From CAVUBL01 sp963739795 (lineage in GTDB: Bacteria > Acidobacteriota > Thermoanaerobaculia > Multivoradales > DATKCC01), in NCBI GenBank assembly GCA_963739795.1, contig CAVUBL010000016.1, forward strand, positions 1-64,000: a DNA stretch of 64,000 nt, written 5' to 3'. The position numbers and the translations under genes are program-made. Under the pieces are notes generated by a model. The model searched no databases and was not told where the DNA came from. It saw only the letters and a program-made list of their open reading frames with translations. This document shows, piece after piece, positions 11,501 through 21,233 of the stretch. How positions within the stretch are numbered: position 1 is the first letter of the stretch; each line of letters begins with the position of its first letter.

Positions 11501-14500
11501 GCGAGCGGCCGGACCCGGAGCTGCGCCAGGCCCTGGCCCAACGGCTGCCCGCCTACATGGTGCCCGGCGCCTTCGTTTGGCTCGCCGAGCTACCCCTGGG
11601 ACCCACCGGCAAGCTCGACCGACGAGCACTGCCCGCGCCGCCTCCGGCATCGGGGCGGGGAGGGGACCGGAGGCTGAGCGTCGAGGAGGATCTGCTGGCG
11701 GCCCAGTGGGGTGAGCTTCTGGGCGTTGAGCGGGTGGGGGCCGAGGACGACTTCTTCGCCCTGGGGGGGCACTCGTTGTTGGCGACCCGTCTGGTGTCGC
11801 GGGTGCGGGAGGTCTTCGGGGTGGAGCTGGCGGTGATGGAGGTTTTCCGGGCGCCGCGTCTCGCGGCGCTGTCGCGGCGTATCGCAGCGCACCTCCGGGA
11901 GGCGGGGGCGCCGGCGGCGCCCCCGCTCGAGGCGCGTGGAGCGAGGCGGGCGCCGCTGTCGTTCGCCCAGCAGCGCCTGTGGTTCCTGGACCGCCTGGAG
12001 CCGGGCGGCTCGGCGTACAACGTGCCGTCGGCGGTGCGCCTCACGGGGGAGCTGGGGGTGGCGGAGCTGGCCGAGTCGCTGCGCCGGGTGGTGGCTCGCC
12101 ACGAGGTGCTGCGCACCACGTACCGGACGGCGGAGGGGGCGCCGGAGCAGGTGATCGGCCCGGCGCCGCGGTGGGCGAGGCTGCCGGTGGTGGACTTGTC
12201 GGGGCTGGCGGCGGGGCGTCGCAGAGGTGAGCTCGAGCGGGCGGTGGCGCTGGAGGCCCGGCGGCCGTTCGACCTGTCGCGGGACCGGATGCTGCGGGCG
12301 GTGCTGGTGCGCGCGTCGGCCCGGGAGCACGTGGTGGTGGTGACGCTGCACCACGTCGCGAGCGACGGCTGGTCGATGGAAGTGCTGCTGCGGGAGGTTG
12401 CGGAGGGCTATGCGGCGCAGAGGGCGGGGCGGCCGGCGGAGCTGCCGGAGCTGGCGGTGCAGTATGCCGACTATGCCCGCTGGCAGCGGGAGTGGTTGTC
12501 GGGGCCGGTGCTGGAGTTGGAGGTGGCGCACTGGCGGGATCGCCTGCGGGGGGCGCCGCCGGTGCTGGAGGTGCCGGCGGATCGTCCGCGCGCCGCGGGA
12601 GAGCGGCGGGCGGGTGCGGTGGGGGTGCGTCTGGGCCGGGAGGCGACGGAGGCGGTGCGGCGGGTGAGCCGGGAGCTGGGCGCGACGCTCTTCATGACCC
12701 TGTTGTCGGCGTTCCAGGTGCTCCTGTGGCGCGGGTCGGGGCAGCGGGACCTGGTGGTGGGCACGCCGGTGGCGGGGCGCACGTGGCGAGAGGTGGAGCC
12801 GCTGATCGGGTTCTTCGTCAACACGCTGGCGCTGCGGGGGACGGTGGCGCGGGGGGCGCGCTTCGCCGAGGTGGTGGCGGGGTGCCGGGAGGTGGTGCTG
12901 GAGGCCTTGAGCCACCAGGAGGTGCCGTTCGAGCGCCTGGTGGAGGAGCTGGTGCCGGAGCGCAGCCTGGAGCACATGCCGCTCGTCCAGGTGATGTTCT
13001 CCCTGCAGGCGGCCATGGCCGGGGAGTGGGAGGCCGGCGGGGTGCGCATGGCGCCTCTGGAGGTGAGCCCGAGCGAGGCGAAGCTGGAGCTGACGCTGTC
13101 GCTGGAGGAGATCGGCGGCGAGGTGCGCGGGGCCCTGCAGTACGAGGCGTCGCGGTTCGACCGGACCACGGTGCGGCGGCTGGCGGATCAGTGGCGGCGG
13201 CTGGTCGAGGCGGCGTCGGAGCGTCCCGAGACGCGGGTGGAGGATCTATCGCTTCTGTCGAAGGGTGAGCGCCAGCAGGTCCGTTGGGAGTGGTCGGGTG
13301 CGGGGCGTCGCGGAGCGTTTGGGGAGTCGGTGCCGGTTCGGGTGGTGGCGTTGTCGCGGGAGCGTCCGGAGTCGGTGGCGGTGGTGGGAGCGGAGGACGA
13401 GGCGCTGTCGTACGGGGAGCTGGTGGCCCGGGCGTGGGGGGTGGCGGAAGGCCTGGGGCGTCTGGGGGTGGAGCGGGGGAGCCGTGTGGGGGTGTGCGTG
13501 GAGCGGGGCGTGGAGCTGGCGGTGGCGCAGCTCGGGGTGTGGCTTGCCGGGGGGAGCTACGTTTCGCTCGACCCGGAGAGCCCGTTGGCGCGTCGGCGCT
13601 CGGCGCTTTCGGACAGCGGAGCGGTGGGAGTGGTGGTGGGGAGCGGGGGGATGGGGACCGGTCTCGGGGCCCCCTGCCTGAGCCTGGCGTCGGTCGAGGG
13701 TTGTCGGGGGTGGGTGGCCTCGCCGGCGGTGGAGTCCTCGGAGGGGGCGTACGTGATCTACACGTCGGGGTCGACGGGCCGACCGAAGGGGGTGGAGGTG
13801 AGCCACGGTGGCCTTTCGAGCCTGGTGTCGTGGCACCTGGATGCGTTCGGGGTGGAGGCGGGCACGCGGGTGACGCAGGTGGCGAGCCCGGGGTTCGACG
13901 CCTCGGTGTGGGAGCTGTGGCCGGCGCTGTCGGTGGGGGCGGAGGTGGCGGTGGTGGGGGCGGAGGAGCGGCTGGACGCGTCGGCTCTGGGACGGTGGCT
14001 GGCGTGTCGGAGGGTGGAGGTGAGCTTCGTGCCGACGCCGCTGGTCGAGGAGGCGCTGCGGGTAGGTTGGCCCGAGCCGGGGTCGCTGCGCTACGTGCTG
14101 ACGGGCGGGGAGCGGCTGCGGGGAGCGCCGGCGGGGGAGCTGGGCTTTGCCCTGGTCAACGACTACGGTCCGACCGAGGCGACGGTGGTGACGACCTCGG
14201 GTCGGGTGTCTGTGGGTGCGAGCCGTCCGCCGATCGGCCGACCGATCCGCAACGCGGTGGTGCGGGTGCTGGGGCCCTGGGGAGGGGAGAGCGCGGCGGG
14301 GGTTCCGGGGGAGCTGGCGATCGGGGGCGCGGGCCTGGCGCGGGGGTACGTGGGCCGGCCCGGGAGGACGGCGGAGCGCTTCGTGCCGGACCCTTACGGG
14401 GCTCCGGGAGTGCGGCTCTACCGCAGCGGGGACCGGGTGCGCTGGCGCCGGGACGGGGAGCTGGAGTTTCTCGGGCGCCTGGACGAGCAGGTCAAGCTGC

Positions 14501-15732
14501 GTGGGTTCCGCATCGAGCCGGGAGAGGTCGAGTCGGCCCTGGCGGCGCTGCCGCAGGTGGCCGGAGCCGCGGTGACGCTGCGCGAGGACCTCGAGGGGGG
14601 CCCGGCGCTGGTGGCCTACCTGGTGGGCCGCGAGCGGCCGGACCCGGAGCTGCGCCAGGCCCTGGCCCAACGGCTGCCCGCCTACATGGTGCCCGGCGCC
14701 TTCGTTTGGCTCGCCGAGCTACCCCTGGGACCCACCGGCAAGCTCGACCGACGAGCACTGCCCGCGCCGCCTCCGGCATCGGGGCGGCCCTCCGAGCGGG
14801 TGACCGCGCCACGCGATCTCTGGGAACGGGCGACCGTAGAGGCCTACGCCGAGGTTCTCGGCTTGGAGCGCGTCGGGCTCCAGGACGACTTCTTCTCCTC
14901 GGGCGGCCACTCCCTGCTGGCCGTTCGGTTGAGCGAGGCCATCCGGGAGCGGACCGGAGTCCAGCCGCCGATCCTCGATCTCTTCCGGCACCCTACGCCC
15001 GAGGGACTCGCCGCCTCGCTGCGCGGGGGGCTCTCGCGGGCTGCCCTCGACGGGGTGTCGTGCCTGCAGCCGGGGGCTCCGGGGCGGACCCCGCTCGTGC
15101 TGGCTCCGGCGGCGGGCGGGCACGCCGTGCCCTACCTTCCCCTGGTCGAAGCGCTTCCGTCCAGAATCCCCGTCGTCGTCCCCGAGCTGCGCGGCCCGGT
15201 GCCGGCGACCTTTGAAGAGCTGGCGGCCCGGCTCCTGGCCCGCCTGGCCGACCAGGGCATCGTCCCGGAGATCCTGCTCGGCTGGTCCTACGGCGGCGTC
15301 CTCGCCTTCGAGATGGCTCGCCAGCTCGGTTCCAAGGGCCGGCCTCCCCGGATCCTGGTCCTGGTCGACAGCGAGGTCCCGCAGGCTGGTGCTCTCTCGG
15401 AAGAGGCCGCCCGTGACGCCTTCTTCGAGGGCCCGTTCGCCACGGGAGAGGACGCTTCCCTCCCGGATGAGCTGTCCGCGTTTCTCGACACTCTGTATCT
15501 CCTTAGGTCGTATACTCCGCTATGCTACCTTGGAGATATGCTTTATATTCGGTCTGATGAAACTTTCACTCGACGACCCGAGGTTCTGGAAGGCTGGCGC
15601 CGGTACGTCGCCGGCGAGCTGGCGGTCTGGGACCTTCCCGGCGACCACTACTCGCTTCTACGGCTTCCCCGGGTCCGCGACCTGGCCCTGGAGCTGACGC
15701 GGCTCGTCGACGCGCGGGACGGAGGGGCGTGA
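5552..15732 (+). CDS. NRPS subunit 2, termination: C-A-T-C-A-T-C-A-T-TE (one apparent frameshift)
   Basis: About 3390 residues once the frameshift at 6178-6184 is repaired. GTG 5552 overlaps the upstream TGA. The N-terminus has a basic linker (KRLLLRRLLEQR), then a C domain (SFAQERLWFLDQ; HHVVADDHS). Three A domains lie at about 7.05-8.5, 10.2-11.6 and 13.3-14.75 kb. T domains are ALGGHSLLATRL twice and then SSGGHSLLAVRL. Two repeat-encoded C domains carry canonical HHVASDGWS. A thioesterase follows from about 15.09 kb (GWSYGG nucleophile elbow, late GDHYS). All three A domains read D-A-W-F-L-G-D-V-V-K, one position from the leucine code DAWFLGNVVK, so three identical aliphatic residues, probably Leu, are inferred. 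The thioesterase would release or cyclise the acyl tetrapeptide. No epimerisation domain is seen. Codons inside the repeat end mostly in G, unlike the C-ended codons on either side. Confidence 0.9.
6178..6184 (+). other. Apparent -1 frameshift in a G7 run inside NRPS subunit 2
   Basis: The first C domain is read in one frame up to LYRAAVGG and continues in another frame with EEPRLPRVGVQYGQFA. Restoring an eighth G to the run 6178-6184 joins the two halves exactly, giving GTG GGG GGG GAG GAA. Everything downstream to the thioesterase is intact, so a sequencing or assembly indel in the homopolymer is more likely than a real null mutation. True slippage or pseudogenisation cannot be excluded from the sequence. 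Confidence 0.85.
6975..14787 (+). repeat. 2.5-copy tandem repeat of an A-T-C module, period 3129 bp
   Basis: Copies run 6975-10103, 10104-13232 and 13233-14787 (partial, A domain only). The period is 3129 bp (1043 codons), so the frame is kept. The only difference I found is one base: T at 7676 and 13934 against C at 10805, changing Val to Ala in LSVGAEV. The left boundary lies in the linker before A motif 1 (VEDLSLLSKGERQQ) and the right boundary directly after the A domain (PPPASGR), before the last T domain. This is a duplication of the A-T-C unit that is very recent or kept identical by gene conversion. Confidence 0.95.
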
Positions 15733-17402
15733 ACGATCTCCTCCGCCTCTGGGCGTTCTTGCTGAGGAGCTCGCGGAACATCCATGGCTCCCGGCGGAGC
15801 ATGACCCTCAGCGTGATGGCGGGCCTCCTCGCGGGCCTCGGGAACACGGCGCTGATCGCCCTCGTAAACCAGCGCATCGGCGGCAGTGGGCAGGTGCCTT
15901 CGTGGCTCGGTCCGTCGTTCCTCGCCCTCCTGGTGCTGGTCCCGATCTGCCGTTTCGTCTCACAGTATCTTTTAGTGAGCTTGGGTGCGCGTTCAACCTT
16001 CGATCTGCGACTCGGCTTGTGCCACCGAATCCTGGGCAGCCCTCTCCGGCGGCTCGAGGAGATCGGCCCCCCAAAGCTGATCGCACACCTGACCGACGAC
16101 CTCGGAGCCATCGGTCAGGCGCTCGTCCAGATCCCCTTGCTGTGCATGCACTTCGCCGTGGTTGCCGGCTGCCTGGCCTACATGGCCTACCTGTCCTGGC
16201 GCCTCTTCCTCGTCGTGCTCCTGGGCCTCGTGGTGGGCGCCGTCAGCTACCAGTTGCCTCTCTTGCGCAGCCTGAGCTACTTCCGCGCCTCTCGGGCGCG
16301 ATGGGACGAGTTGCTCCGGCATTTCGAGGGCCTCACGTTCGGGATCAAGGAGCTCAAGCTCCACAGCCGCCGCCGTCGGAGCTTCGTCGAAGGCTTCTAT
16401 CGCCCGGCGGCCGAGGACATCCGGGACCTGAGCATCCGGGGCAACGCCATCCTGACGGCCGCCAATAGCTGGGGTCACATCCTGTTCTTCGCGGTCATCG
16501 GGCTCGTCGTCTTCGTTCTCGGGCCGCACACGGCCCCATCGGACCGCGTCCTCGTGGGCTATGCGCTGACTCTGCTCTTCATGATGAGCCCGCTCGAGGT
16601 GGTCTTGAACACCCTTCCCAACATGAGCCGGGCCAAGGTGGCCTCGGAGCGCGTCGAAAGCCTGGCGAAGGACCTGTCGGGAGGCGAGGAGGGCGGGTGG
16701 CGGGCGCTCGAGGTGGCTCGATCTTCTTGGGCCGAGCTTCGTTTCGAGGGCGTGACCCATGCCTTCCACAGCCCTTCCGCCGAGGACGAGTTCATGCTCG
16801 GCCCGATCGATCTGGCTCTCCGGCCGGGCGAGATCGTGTTCCTGGTAGGCGGCAACGGCAGCGGCAAGACGACGCTGGCGAAGATCCTTGTGGGGCTTTA
16901 CGAGCCCGAGCAGGGCCGGATCCTCCTCGACGGAGTGCCGGTGACGGCCGAGACCCGGGAGTCCTACCGCCACCTCTTCTCCGCAGTCTTCACGAGCTTC
17001 TATCTCTTCGACCGCCTGCTGGGTCTGGAGATGCCGGACCTTGACGGCCAGGCCCGCGCCCACCTCGCGGAGCTGCAGCTCAGCCAGAAGGTGCAAGTCA
17101 GGGACGGCGTCTTCTCGACGGTGGCTCTCTCCCACGGGCAGCGCAAGCGCCTGGCCCTGCTGGTCGCCTTCATCGAGGATCGTCCGATCTACCTCTTCGA
17201 CGAGTGGGCCGCCGATCAGGACCCTCACTTCAAAGAGGTTTTCTACCGTCGTCTTCTACCGGACCTCCGCGCCCGAGGCAACACCGCCGTGGTGATCAGT
17301 CACGACGATCGCTACTACGACGTCGCGGACCGGATCATCAAGCTGGACTACGGCCGGATCGTGGCGGAGACAGCCGCCGCAACTACTGTGAGGAGCACAT
17401 GA
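15729..17402 (+). CDS. Cyclic-peptide-type ABC exporter (SyrD/PvdE family), fused membrane and ATPase domains
   Basis: 557 residues with a GTG start overlapping the thioesterase TGA (GTGA). The N-terminal half is hydrophobic with about six membrane segments. The C-terminal half is an ATPase with Walker A GGNGSGKTTLAKI near residue 374, signature LSHGQRKRLALL and Walker B PIYLFDEWAADQ. The D-E-W-A-A-D-Q motif and fused layout match the cyclic peptide transporter family known from syringomycin and pyoverdine clusters, which moves NRPS products across the inner membrane. Translational overlap with both neighbours makes it the dedicated exporter of the lipopeptide. The opening codons include some AT-rich stretches unlike the surrounding sequence. 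Confidence 0.93.
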   Translation: MNDLLRLWAFLLRSSRNIHGSRRSMTLSVMAGLLAGLGNTALIALVNQRIGGSGQVPSWLGPSFLALLVLVPICRFVSQYLLVSLGARSTFDLRLGLCHRILGSPLRRLEEIGPPKLIAHLTDDLGAIGQALVQIPLLCMHFAVVAGCLAYMAYLSWRLFLVVLLGLVVGAVSYQLPLLRSLSYFRASRARWDELLRHFEGLTFGIKELKLHSRRRRSFVEGFYRPAAEDIRDLSIRGNAILTAANSWGHILFFAVIGLVVFVLGPHTAPSDRVLVGYALTLLFMMSPLEVVLNTLPNMSRAKVASERVESLAKDLSGGEEGGWRALEVARSSWAELRFEGVTHAFHSPSAEDEFMLGPIDLALRPGEIVFLVGGNGSGKTTLAKILVGLYEPEQGRILLDGVPVTAETRESYRHLFSAVFTSFYLFDRLLGLEMPDLDGQARAHLAELQLSQKVQVRDGVFSTVALSHGQRKRLALLVAFIEDRPIYLFDEWAADQDPHFKEVFYRRLLPDLRARGNTAVVISHDDRYYDVADRIIKLDYGRIVAETAAATTVRST

Positions 17403-19816
17403 TGCGTCGATGGTTGAAGGATTCGCGAGTCGCGTTGCGGGCGCTGATGCGCCGCCCGTTGTTCAGCCTTTCTTGCATCTTCTCTCTGGCGCTCGGGATC
17501 GGCGCTACGGCGACCGTGTTCTCCGTCCTTGACGCCTTCGTGCTGCAGCCGCTCCCCGTCCCCGAGGCCGGACGGGTGATGCTCATCTGGCAGAACAACG
17601 CCAAGGACCCGGACCAGCGCCAGGACGTGAGCCCGGCGAACTTCGTCGACTGGCGCAAGCGGGCGAAGTCGTTCCAGGGGATGGCCGCCTTCACCGGCGG
17701 GAGCATCCGGTTGACCGGGAGCGACACACCGGAGCAGCTCCGGGCGATGAAGGTGACCCGGGATTTCTTCTCCGTGCTGGGCGCGGCCCCCGTTCACGGC
17801 CGGGTGTTCCGGGCGGAGGACACCGCCGGAGGCAAGACGCCCGTGGCCATCCTGGGGCAGGGGCTCTGGCAGCGGCGCTTCGCCGGCGACCCGGGGATCG
17901 TGGGGAAGCGGGTGATCCTGGACGGAGTCGGCTACACGGTGATCGGGGTCATGCCCAAGGGCTGGTACATCCTCCCGTCCGTCGACCTCTGGCTCCCCCT
18001 CGGCTGGCCTCCGACGGATACCCCGCGGGACGATCACTACCTGAGGGTGGTTGGCCGGCTGACGCCAGGCGTCACGCCAGACCAGGCCTCGGACGAGATG
18101 ACCTCTATCGCCGAGTCGCTGGCCCGCGAGTACCCGGACGCCGACGCGGGCTACGGGGTAACGACGAAACGCCTCGAAGACATCTTCCCCAACCCGCGCG
18201 ACCGCAACCTGCTCATGGTCGTCCTCGGGATCGTGCTTTCCGTGCTGCTCATCTCCTGCGCCAACGTCGCCAACCTGCTCTTCGCCCGCGCGGTCTCCCG
18301 GGAGAGCGAGCTCGCCTTGCGTTCGGTCCTGGGAGCCGAGCGGTGGCCCCTGATCCGCCAGCTCCTGCTCGAGAGCGTCGAGCTCGGCCTCGCCGGCGCC
18401 CTCGTCGGCCTGCTGTTCTCGGTCGAAGGGGTGAAGCTGGTGGCGACGTTCTTCCCCGCCTCGGCGCTGCCGGGTACCGAGGTCGCACTCAACTTCCGGG
18501 TGCTCGGGGCGATGATCGCCCTGGGCGCCCTGAGCGGCCTCATCACCGGTGTGCTCCCGGCGTGGCGGGCCTCCAGGCCCAACGTCCTCGCTCTCCTGCA
18601 GGAGCAATCGCGGTCCGCTTCGCAGTCTCGTGCCCGGCACTGGCTGGGGAGGACGCTGGTTACCGGGCAGTTTGCCATCGCCCTCGTGCTCCTGACCTTC
18701 TCCCTGCTCATGATCGGGACGTTCGTTCGCCTGCGGGATGCCGATCCCGGCTTCCCGACGGATCACCTGGTCACGATGCGCCTCGAGCTCCCGAGCTGGC
18801 AGTACGGCAAGGACCAGTTCACGGAGCACCAGCAGGTGACGACGCACTTCCGGGAGATCTACGAGCGTCTGAGGGCGCTCCCGGGAGTCGAGTCGGTGGG
18901 CGCCACGACCGTCTTGCCGCGCAGCGCCTCGAACCCGAAGACGTCCTTCCAGGTGGTGGGCCGTCCTGCTCCGCTGGCGGGCGAGGCACCGGTCGCGAGC
19001 TGGCGGGCCGTCAGCGTCGGTTTCTTCAAGACCCTCGGCGTTCCGCTGCGCAAGGGGCGGCCATTCGAAGAAGCGGATCGGATCGGCTCTCCTTCGGTGC
19101 TGGTCGTCAACAAGGCCCTCGTGGACCGTTTCTTTTCCGGCCAGGACCCGCTCGGCCAGGAGCTCGAGTTCTTCGACGAGAAGCGCAAGATCGTCGGCGT
19201 GGTCGATGACTTCCTGGAGACGCGGTTGCCGGTGGCCTCGCCCACGATCTATCTTCCCCACGCCCAGAGCCCGCGCCTCGGGATGAGCTTGTTGCTGCGT
19301 ACGGGGACCGATCCCCAGGCGGTGATGGCCTCCATCCCGCAGGCCGTGTTGTCGGTGGACCGCGATCTCCCGGTGACGGACCTCCTGGAGTTTCAGCAAC
19401 ACCTCACTAACCAGTTCGCGGGGGTCGGAGTCGTCGTCGACCTGCTGATCGCCTTCTCGGTCCTGGCCATCCTTCTCGCCGGACTGGGCGTCTACGGCCT
19501 CACGGCGTACATCATGGCGCAGCGGATCAAGGAGTTCGGTATCCGCATGGCGCTGGGTGCGCGGCGTCAGAAGATGCTGGGGATGATCGTGCGGGAGGCC
19601 CTGCTGTTGTGCGTCGTCGGGTTATGCCTGGGAGCGCTCCTGTTGATCCCTCTGAGGGAGGTGGTCACCAAATGGCTCGGCGGTCTCGTCGTGATGAATC
19701 TGGGGGTGGTGACGATCATCGTCTTCCTGCTCGCCGTGGTTTCCCTCGCGGCCGCCCTTGGACCGGCGTGGCGCGCGAGTCGGGTCAACCCCTCGGTGGC
19801 CCTGAACGCGGAATGA
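17399..19816 (+). CDS. MacB-like FtsX permease without ATPase (ADOP family), NRPS-linked
   Basis: 805 residues. ATG 17399 overlaps the exporter stop (ATGA) and follows AGGAG. The N-terminus (RALMRRPLFSLSCIFSLALG) leads into the first membrane helix, followed by a MacB-type periplasmic core. Two FtsX cores follow: residues about 280-440 (LLISCANVANLLFARAVSRE) and the C-terminus (QRIKEFGIRMALGARRQ). The duplicated architecture of about 800 residues is that of Acidobacterial duplicated orphan permeases. No MacB ATPase is encoded nearby. Its position as last gene of the NRPS operon suggests help with export or envelope handling of the lipopeptide; the substrate is inferred from context only. Confidence 0.88.
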   Translation: MMRRWLKDSRVALRALMRRPLFSLSCIFSLALGIGATATVFSVLDAFVLQPLPVPEAGRVMLIWQNNAKDPDQRQDVSPANFVDWRKRAKSFQGMAAFTGGSIRLTGSDTPEQLRAMKVTRDFFSVLGAAPVHGRVFRAEDTAGGKTPVAILGQGLWQRRFAGDPGIVGKRVILDGVGYTVIGVMPKGWYILPSVDLWLPLGWPPTDTPRDDHYLRVVGRLTPGVTPDQASDEMTSIAESLAREYPDADAGYGVTTKRLEDIFPNPRDRNLLMVVLGIVLSVLLISCANVANLLFARAVSRESELALRSVLGAERWPLIRQLLLESVELGLAGALVGLLFSVEGVKLVATFFPASALPGTEVALNFRVLGAMIALGALSGLITGVLPAWRASRPNVLALLQEQSRSASQSRARHWLGRTLVTGQFAIALVLLTFSLLMIGTFVRLRDADPGFPTDHLVTMRLELPSWQYGKDQFTEHQQVTTHFREIYERLRALPGVESVGATTVLPRSASNPKTSFQVVGRPAPLAGEAPVASWRAVSVGFFKTLGVPLRKGRPFEEADRIGSPSVLVVNKALVDRFFSGQDPLGQELEFFDEKRKIVGVVDDFLETRLPVASPTIYLPHAQSPRLGMSLLLRTGTDPQAVMASIPQAVLSVDRDLPVTDLLEFQQHLTNQFAGVGVVVDLLIAFSVLAILLAGLGVYGLTAYIMAQRIKEFGIRMALGARRQKMLGMIVREALLLCVVGLCLGALLLIPLREVVTKWLGGLVVMNLGVVTIIVFLLAVVSLAAALGPAWRASRVNPSVALNAE

Positions 19817-19847
19817 CCCCGCGGGAGGCGGCTCTCGGAGCCTGGGA

Positions 19848-19893
19848 GTCTGCGCGGCAGAAACACGCGACTGTGCGTTTCTGCCGCGCAGAC
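19848..19893 (+). terminator. Long perfect hairpin after the NRPS operon
   Basis: The 17-nt arms 19848-19864 and 19877-19893 are exact reverse complements around a 12-nt loop, 32 nt after the stop of the permease gene. There is no T-tract, so this is a strong stem-loop that may act as a Rho-aided 3' end or mRNA stabiliser rather than a textbook intrinsic terminator. Confidence 0.6.
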
Positions 19894-19967
19894 CACTAGC
19901 GCTCGCGAGCGATCTCGGTTATGCTGATTTGACATTGCGGAGAATCACCGAGAGGGAGCTGCCGAGC

Positions 19968-20981
19968 ATGACCTCATCCCGCGGACCCCTCGCCTTCCTC
20001 GTCCTCGCCTTCGCCGCCCTTGTCGCCACCCCCACCGTCCGCCCGGCCTCGGCGGCCACGTGGAGATCCCTCGGCCCGCCGGGCGCCACGGTGACCGCCC
20101 TGGCTCGCTCCGAGACCGTTCCCGGGCGGGTCTACGCCGGAATCGTCGACGGCGGCGTCTTCCGCAGCGACGACGGCGGCGTGAGCTGGGTACCGGCGCG
20201 CGGCGGTCTGACGGCCGTCACGGTGCACGCCCTGGCGGTGGACCCGTCCTCGGCCTCCACCGTCTACGCCGGGGTCGAAAGCGGGCTCTACAAGAGCGAG
20301 GACGGCGGCGTGAGCTGGACCTTCCACGACCAGGGTCTGCCGGTGCTCGCTGGGACGGGCGAGGCCGCCGCCGTCCTGGCGCTGGCGATCGATCCCTCCT
20401 CCCCGGAGACGCTCTACGCCGCGACCGGCGTGGGCGTCTCGAAGAGCACCGACGGCGGGCTGACCTGGGCGCTCCTCGGCACCGGCCTGACGTCCCCCTC
20501 CGTGCGCCGGCTCGCCCAGGTGAGCCAGGGGCCGGACCTCCTCTACGCGGCGACCGACGGCGGCGGCTGGGTGCTCGGCCTGGACCCGCCGCCGGGCAGG
20601 GAGGGCGGCTCCGCCGCCGGGGCGCCACCGCCCGTGGGACCGATCCTCACCTCGCCGGAGTTTCCCGGCTTCCGCTTCCAGGTGCGCATCACGAGCGGTG
20701 GGGGAGAGGTCCAGCCGGTGCGCCAGGAGGCGTCCTGCCTGCCCGAGACGATCTGCGTGAGCGGCGCGGTGCCCGGCCGCTCCGAGATCTTCCTGCGCAT
20801 CGTCGGGCCGAAGCCCAACGGCCGGCTCTGGCCGACGATCGTCAAGTTCACCACGTCCCAGGTCGAGGTCTGGATCGAGCAGACCGCCACGAACACGAGC
20901 CGCTACTACCGCCTTGCCCCGGCTCGGCCCGGCGTCGACGAGCTCCCGGGCCTCTTCGACCGCGACGGCTTCCCGCCCTGA
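19968..20981 (+). CDS. Secreted beta-propeller (BNR/YVTN-like) protein with shared C-terminal domain
   Basis: 337 residues. ATG 19968 is chosen over the TTG at 19929 because GAGGGAG lies 8 nt upstream and a clean signal peptide starts there (LAFLVLAFAALVATPTVRP, cleaved after ASA). Residues about 30-205 hold repeats of the kind VYAGIVDGGVFRSDDGGVSW, LYKSEDGGVSWTF and VSKSTDGGLTWAL, typical of Asp-box/sortilin-like propellers in secreted proteins. The propeller seems short. Residues about 223-337 form a separate domain also found at the C-terminus of the protein at 25382 (ICVSGAVPGRSE, RIVGPKPNG, PGVDELPGLFDR). The function is unknown; surface binding is one possibility. Confidence 0.82.
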   Translation: MTSSRGPLAFLVLAFAALVATPTVRPASAATWRSLGPPGATVTALARSETVPGRVYAGIVDGGVFRSDDGGVSWVPARGGLTAVTVHALAVDPSSASTVYAGVESGLYKSEDGGVSWTFHDQGLPVLAGTGEAAAVLALAIDPSSPETLYAATGVGVSKSTDGGLTWALLGTGLTSPSVRRLAQVSQGPDLLYAATDGGGWVLGLDPPPGREGGSAAGAPPPVGPILTSPEFPGFRFQVRITSGGGEVQPVRQEASCLPETICVSGAVPGRSEIFLRIVGPKPNGRLWPTIVKFTTSQVEVWIEQTATNTSRYYRLAPARPGVDELPGLFDRDGFPP

Positions 20982-21233
20982 CGGCCGCGCCGACCCGCCA
21001 CGGACTGGTCTCTGTACCGGGAGGTCCGATCTCGGCCTCTGCCGGTGCAGGCGGTCGGACGGGTCACGGTTGGAAGGTCGCCTCCACGCGCGACTCGTCA
21101 CGTCCGCCGCTTCGGTCAGGCATCGACGAGATGGCCCCGAGATCCGGAGGAGGCGAAGGCCTTCGTCGGATCGCGCTCTCAGGTGGTCGGAGCGCGCGGA
21201 GGGGCGTTCGCGGTAGAGTCGCGGACCAGGCTC
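20982..21233. other. Intergenic region with possible promoter
   Basis: No convincing gene is seen in these 252 bp. A TAGAGT hexamer at 21214-21219 could be a -10 element for the acyltransferase gene, placing a transcription start just before the GTG at 21234. That would argue against the in-frame start codons further upstream. Confidence 0.3.

Noticed and set aside
6975..14787. Tandem repeat as CRISPR array or mobile element
   Set aside because: The period is 3.1 kb, in frame, and each unit encodes A-T-C domains; there are no spacers, transposase or terminal inverted repeats.
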